Of a stretch of DNA of 7,761 nucleotides, positions 6,092-7,761 are shown one piece after another (position 1 is the stretch's first letter; each line of letters begins with the position of its first letter). The DNA is from Gammaproteobacteria bacterium. Its GTDB lineage: Bacteria; Pseudomonadota; Gammaproteobacteria; Pseudomonadales; Pseudohongiellaceae. The notes under the pieces are model-generated. The model was not told where the DNA came from. It saw only the letters and a list, made by a program, of their open reading frames with translations, and ran no database searches. Both the position numbers and the translations under genes were made by a program. Location of the stretch: positions 1 to 7,761 of the forward strand of contig PAWK01000053.1 of assembly GCA_002714195.1 (NCBI GenBank), read 5' to 3'.

Positions 6092-6262
6092 AAAACCCCC
6101 TCTTTTTAACTCTCATGAAAAAATAACGCCTGAACTTCTTGCCTAGAATAATATTCCACTCTACTTTCACTTCCCAGCATATATAGTGGCAAAAAAAAGA
6201 AAATAGAAACCAAATTAGGTCGATAACATTACTGTCTTAGGAATAATTGAGTCATTTGTCAA
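6092..6262. promoter_or_regulatory. Divergent intergenic promoter region
   Basis: This 171-bp AT-rich gap separates the - strand ABA4-like gene from the + strand membrane-protein gene, so both promoters must lie here or overlap its edges. For the + direction, TCGATA (6220-6225), a 16-bp spacer and AATAAT (6242-6247, five of six) form a candidate, with an A-rich tract upstream at 6191-6204. For the - direction, TATTAT (complement of 6148-6153) is a candidate -10 without a good -35. A TTGACA also reads leftward from 6262 to 6257, but nothing suitable follows at 17 bp. Confidence 0.4.
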
Positions 6263-6265
6263 ATG
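6253..6265. repeat. Perfect 6-1-6 palindrome over a start codon
   Basis: CATTTG-T-CAAATG reads identically on both strands, and its last three bases are the ATG of the following membrane-protein gene. It could be an operator half-site pair or chance. A hairpin would need a one-base loop or loss of some pairs. Confidence 0.4.
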
Positions 6266-6550
6266 CAGGGAATAATTCGACGTTTGCTGTTACTGCTCCA
6301 TTGGCTGGGGTTCGTCTGTTTGGTTTACTGGATTGTGACTTTCCTGGCCATGACTATACCTGCCGTAACAGAAGGCTTGAATGAGCTGGAATACGCTTTT
6401 GAAGATATCACCTCAATCCTAGCAATTATGTGGGATTTTGATGAAGCTGAGTATCCACTGTTCTGGTCATTGTGGCTGGCAGCTGCCCACTACCCTGCCC
6501 TTTGGTTATTAACTGGTAGCAAGACTATGCTTCCCTGGAAGAAACATTGA
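6263..6550 (+). CDS. Small two-helix membrane protein of unknown function (95 aa)
   Basis: After a short positive N-terminus (Arg6-Arg7), residues 8-30 form a strong membrane helix. A loop rich in Glu and Asp (37-63) follows, and then a second, Trp-rich helix (about 65-84) ending in LLTGS and MLPWKKH. The charge pattern places both ends in the cytoplasm and the acidic loop in the periplasm. I do not recognise a named family, though a Trp-Leu-Leu-Thr-Gly end followed by Leu-Pro-Trp is familiar from uncharacterised gammaproteobacterial proteins. No clear ribosome site precedes the ATG (only TGAG at 11 bases), and the start codon sits in a palindrome, so the start is less certain. It lies 33 bp before the next gene and is probably co-transcribed with it. 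Confidence 0.72.
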   Translation: MQGIIRRLLLLLHWLGFVCLVYWIVTFLAMTIPAVTEGLNELEYAFEDITSILAIMWDFDEAEYPLFWSLWLAAAHYPALWLLTGSKTMLPWKKH

Positions 6551-6583
6551 GAAGAAGTAAAGTAAGTATTTTACGGATCAATA

Positions 6584-7045
6584 ATGAGAAAGATTAACCG
6601 AGACACTTGGATACAACTGGTTGGAATGTTGAGTGTTGTCGCCGGCTTGCTTTTCGTTGGGCTCGAATTAAGACAATCACAGAGATTAGCATTGGCTGGC
6701 CAGCAACAGCAAAGAGCTGTTATGACATCCGACTGGCTCCACTCGATCACTGAGCAGGGTGAAGATTTATTCTCCTTAATTAGTGCAGATTATTTATTGT
6801 TATCCGACCAACAAAAAAAGTTAGCGAGAAACATTGTTTGGTTCCAATGGAACAGAATCGAGAATGACTTCTACCAATACTCGCTTCGTTTATTTCCTGA
6901 AGAAAAATGGAGCGCACAACTAAGCTCTCTCGCGTTGTGGAAGAATGCATGCTATGCAAGGGATATCTATGACTTCCGATACTCATTCTTCGAACCAAGG
7001 CTCCAAGAACTCCTAGATGCGATACCTGATAATTGCCTCACGTAA
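6584..7045 (+). CDS. Membrane-anchored hypothetical protein with one N-terminal helix (153 aa)
   Basis: Residues 9-28 (WIQLVGMLSVVAGLLFVGLE) form one membrane helix, followed by Leu-Arg-Gln-Ser-Gln and a Gln-rich stretch (31-43). The rest is a mostly helical soluble part with many aromatics, including the block WFQWNRIENDFYQYSL (86-101). This layout (helix, then arginine with glutamine or asparagine, then a helical domain with an aromatic-x-Glu-Asn-x-Phe-x-x-Tyr block) is common in uncharacterised marine proteobacterial proteins. No function is known to me. GGA lies about 7 bases before the ATG. It follows the 95-residue membrane-protein gene and ends 6 bp from the stop of the opposing gene. 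Confidence 0.8.
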   Translation: MRKINRDTWIQLVGMLSVVAGLLFVGLELRQSQRLALAGQQQQRAVMTSDWLHSITEQGEDLFSLISADYLLLSDQQKKLARNIVWFQWNRIENDFYQYSLRLFPEEKWSAQLSSLALWKNACYARDIYDFRYSFFEPRLQELLDAIPDNCLT

Positions 7046-7051
7046 AAATTA

Positions 7052-7555
7052 TTAACTATCTAACGGACCTACAGCGAGAATATGCATATTCTCATAGGTT
7101 GGGCGTTCCCAATCTGGATACTTCTCACCTAAAGCATCATAAACAGGTCTGCGGATCAACTCATCTGAAACGTAACTGACTCTCTGATCAAATAGCTGGC
7201 CTCCAATCCGTAACCTAATTCTTGGATCCCTAACAATGTTTCTATTCCATGAACGCATCTCAGGAAATGTGCCGCCTGTATAGTAGGCAGACAGAAGGTA
7301 GAGATTACCCTCAAGCGTAGCGCAATAAACTGTGACTGAATGGGGAATCAAATAAGGTGTATTGGTTTGTAAATAGATCTCATAATATTCGTCTGTGAAC
7401 GTCCAATCACTCACCGGCGAATCAGCAACATCGCCAGCCAACCATAGTCCAGGACGCTGATCTTGGGGATCAACTCCAACCACGCGCAAAACTAAAACTA
7501 TCAAAAGGGAAACTCCAACAAGCCCAATACTCAAATATTTAAATATTTTTTTCAT
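7052..7555 (-). CDS. Membrane-anchored PNPOx-like (FMN-binding split-barrel) protein (167 aa)
   Basis: An N-terminal helix (residues 7-26) anchors the protein, with the soluble domain probably in the periplasm. RPGLWL (34-39), a Trp-Thr-Phe-Thr-Asp strand (51-55), PHSVTV (71-76), GNLYLLSAYY (83-92) and the stretch WNRNIVRDPRIRLRIGGQLF (103-122) follow the strand order of small pyridoxamine-phosphate-oxidase-like proteins. The Trp-Asn-Arg-Asn-x-x-x-Asp-Pro-Arg block is the best mark. Many relatives bind a flavin or deazaflavin, but I cannot confirm binding residues here, so catalytic activity is not claimed. The start has GAGAGGT a few bases before the ATG and an extended -10 promoter upstream. 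It converges with the 153-residue protein gene. A haem- or nitro-compound role would be speculation. Confidence 0.82.
   Translation of the reverse strand: MKKIFKYLSIGLVGVSLLIVLVLRVVGVDPQDQRPGLWLAGDVADSPVSDWTFTDEYYEIYLQTNTPYLIPHSVTVYCATLEGNLYLLSAYYTGGTFPEMRSWNRNIVRDPRIRLRIGGQLFDQRVSYVSDELIRRPVYDALGEKYPDWERPTYENMHILAVGPLDS
7076..7093. repeat. Perfect 18-bp palindrome inside the PNPOx-like gene
   Basis: GAGAATAT-GC-ATATTCTC equals its own reverse complement over 18 bp. In the - strand gene it encodes Glu-Asn-Met-His-Ile-Leu near the C-terminus. It begins 31 bp past the stop of the + strand gene and could fold as a 7-bp stem with a TGCA loop in that transcript. No T-run follows. Confidence 0.6.
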
Positions 7556-7584
7556 TTGTACCTCTCATGGGAAACCTCAGACAT

Positions 7585-7593
7585 ACTATAGCA
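7585..7593 (-). promoter_or_regulatory. Extended -10 promoter of the PNPOx-like gene
   Basis: On the - strand the sequence reads TGC-TATAGT, a TGn extension plus a five-of-six match to TATAAT. Transcription would begin near 7578, giving a leader of about 22 bases that contains the GAGAGGT ribosome site. No good -35 box is present, as expected for extended -10 promoters. The rest of 7594-7761 shows no gene I can support. Confidence 0.45.
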
Positions 7594-7761
7594 AATAATA
7601 TATTTGGTGGCGCGACTGCTTTATTTTTTCATAGCCATGGTAACAACAAGTATCGTAAAGCTCTGACGCCTAGAAGTATTAATCTTTACTAAGCAATATC
7701 GACTGTTACTCGAACTTTACAGCGTCTGCAGCTTTCAGGCACCATAGGAATTCCAACTAAT

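Noticed and set aside
7689..7761. Possible end of a - strand gene entering from the right edge (frame open to a TAG at 7689-7691)
   Set aside because: Only about 23 codons are visible, with a Cys-Arg-Arg-Cys as the sole notable point; this is too little to call a gene.

Overview
The window reads as a stretch of a marine-type proteobacterial chromosome, most likely a gammaproteobacterium. This rests on Gram-negative traits (a lipoprotein-like PQQ dehydrogenase, exported proteins) and on several short membrane-anchored protein types that I associate with marine gammaproteobacteria. No rRNA, tRNA or housekeeping marker is present, so the taxonomy is a guess. I see no insertion sequence, CRISPR array, integrase or phage gene.

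Left part (1-2281, + strand): the 3' end of a very repetitive gene whose start lies outside the window. It encodes 52 consecutive eight-residue repeats without a single insertion or deletion. A roughly 325-residue C-terminal region follows, with several loosely repeated Gly/Asp-rich, probably beta-type modules. The gene ends in front of a perfect 14-bp stem-loop.

Middle left (2343-3033, + strand): three very small genes. They encode a 47-residue Lys/Ala/Glu-rich soluble protein, a 54-residue two-helix membrane protein with its own promoter-like sequence, and a 58-residue DUF4177-like protein.

Middle (3085-6091, - strand): three genes in one direction, read from right to left. They encode an ABA4-like (DUF4281-type) membrane protein, a 654-residue PQQ-dependent quinoprotein dehydrogenase with a lipoprotein-like signal, and a short exported NIPSNAP-domain protein. 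Gaps of 57 and 91 bp allow one transcript but do not prove it.

Right part (6092-7761): a 171-bp divergent promoter region, then two + strand genes (a 95-residue two-helix membrane protein and a 153-residue protein with one N-terminal helix). Their 3' end faces, 6 bp away, a - strand gene for a membrane-anchored protein with an FMN-binding split-barrel (PNPOx-like) look. The last 206 bp hold that gene's leader and promoter and nothing else I can support.

The most unusual element is the octad-repeat protein. Its array uses almost only Asp and Lys as charged residues and has no Cys, Trp, Tyr, His or Arg. No function can be assigned from sequence alone, and nothing in the window shows that its neighbours work with it.
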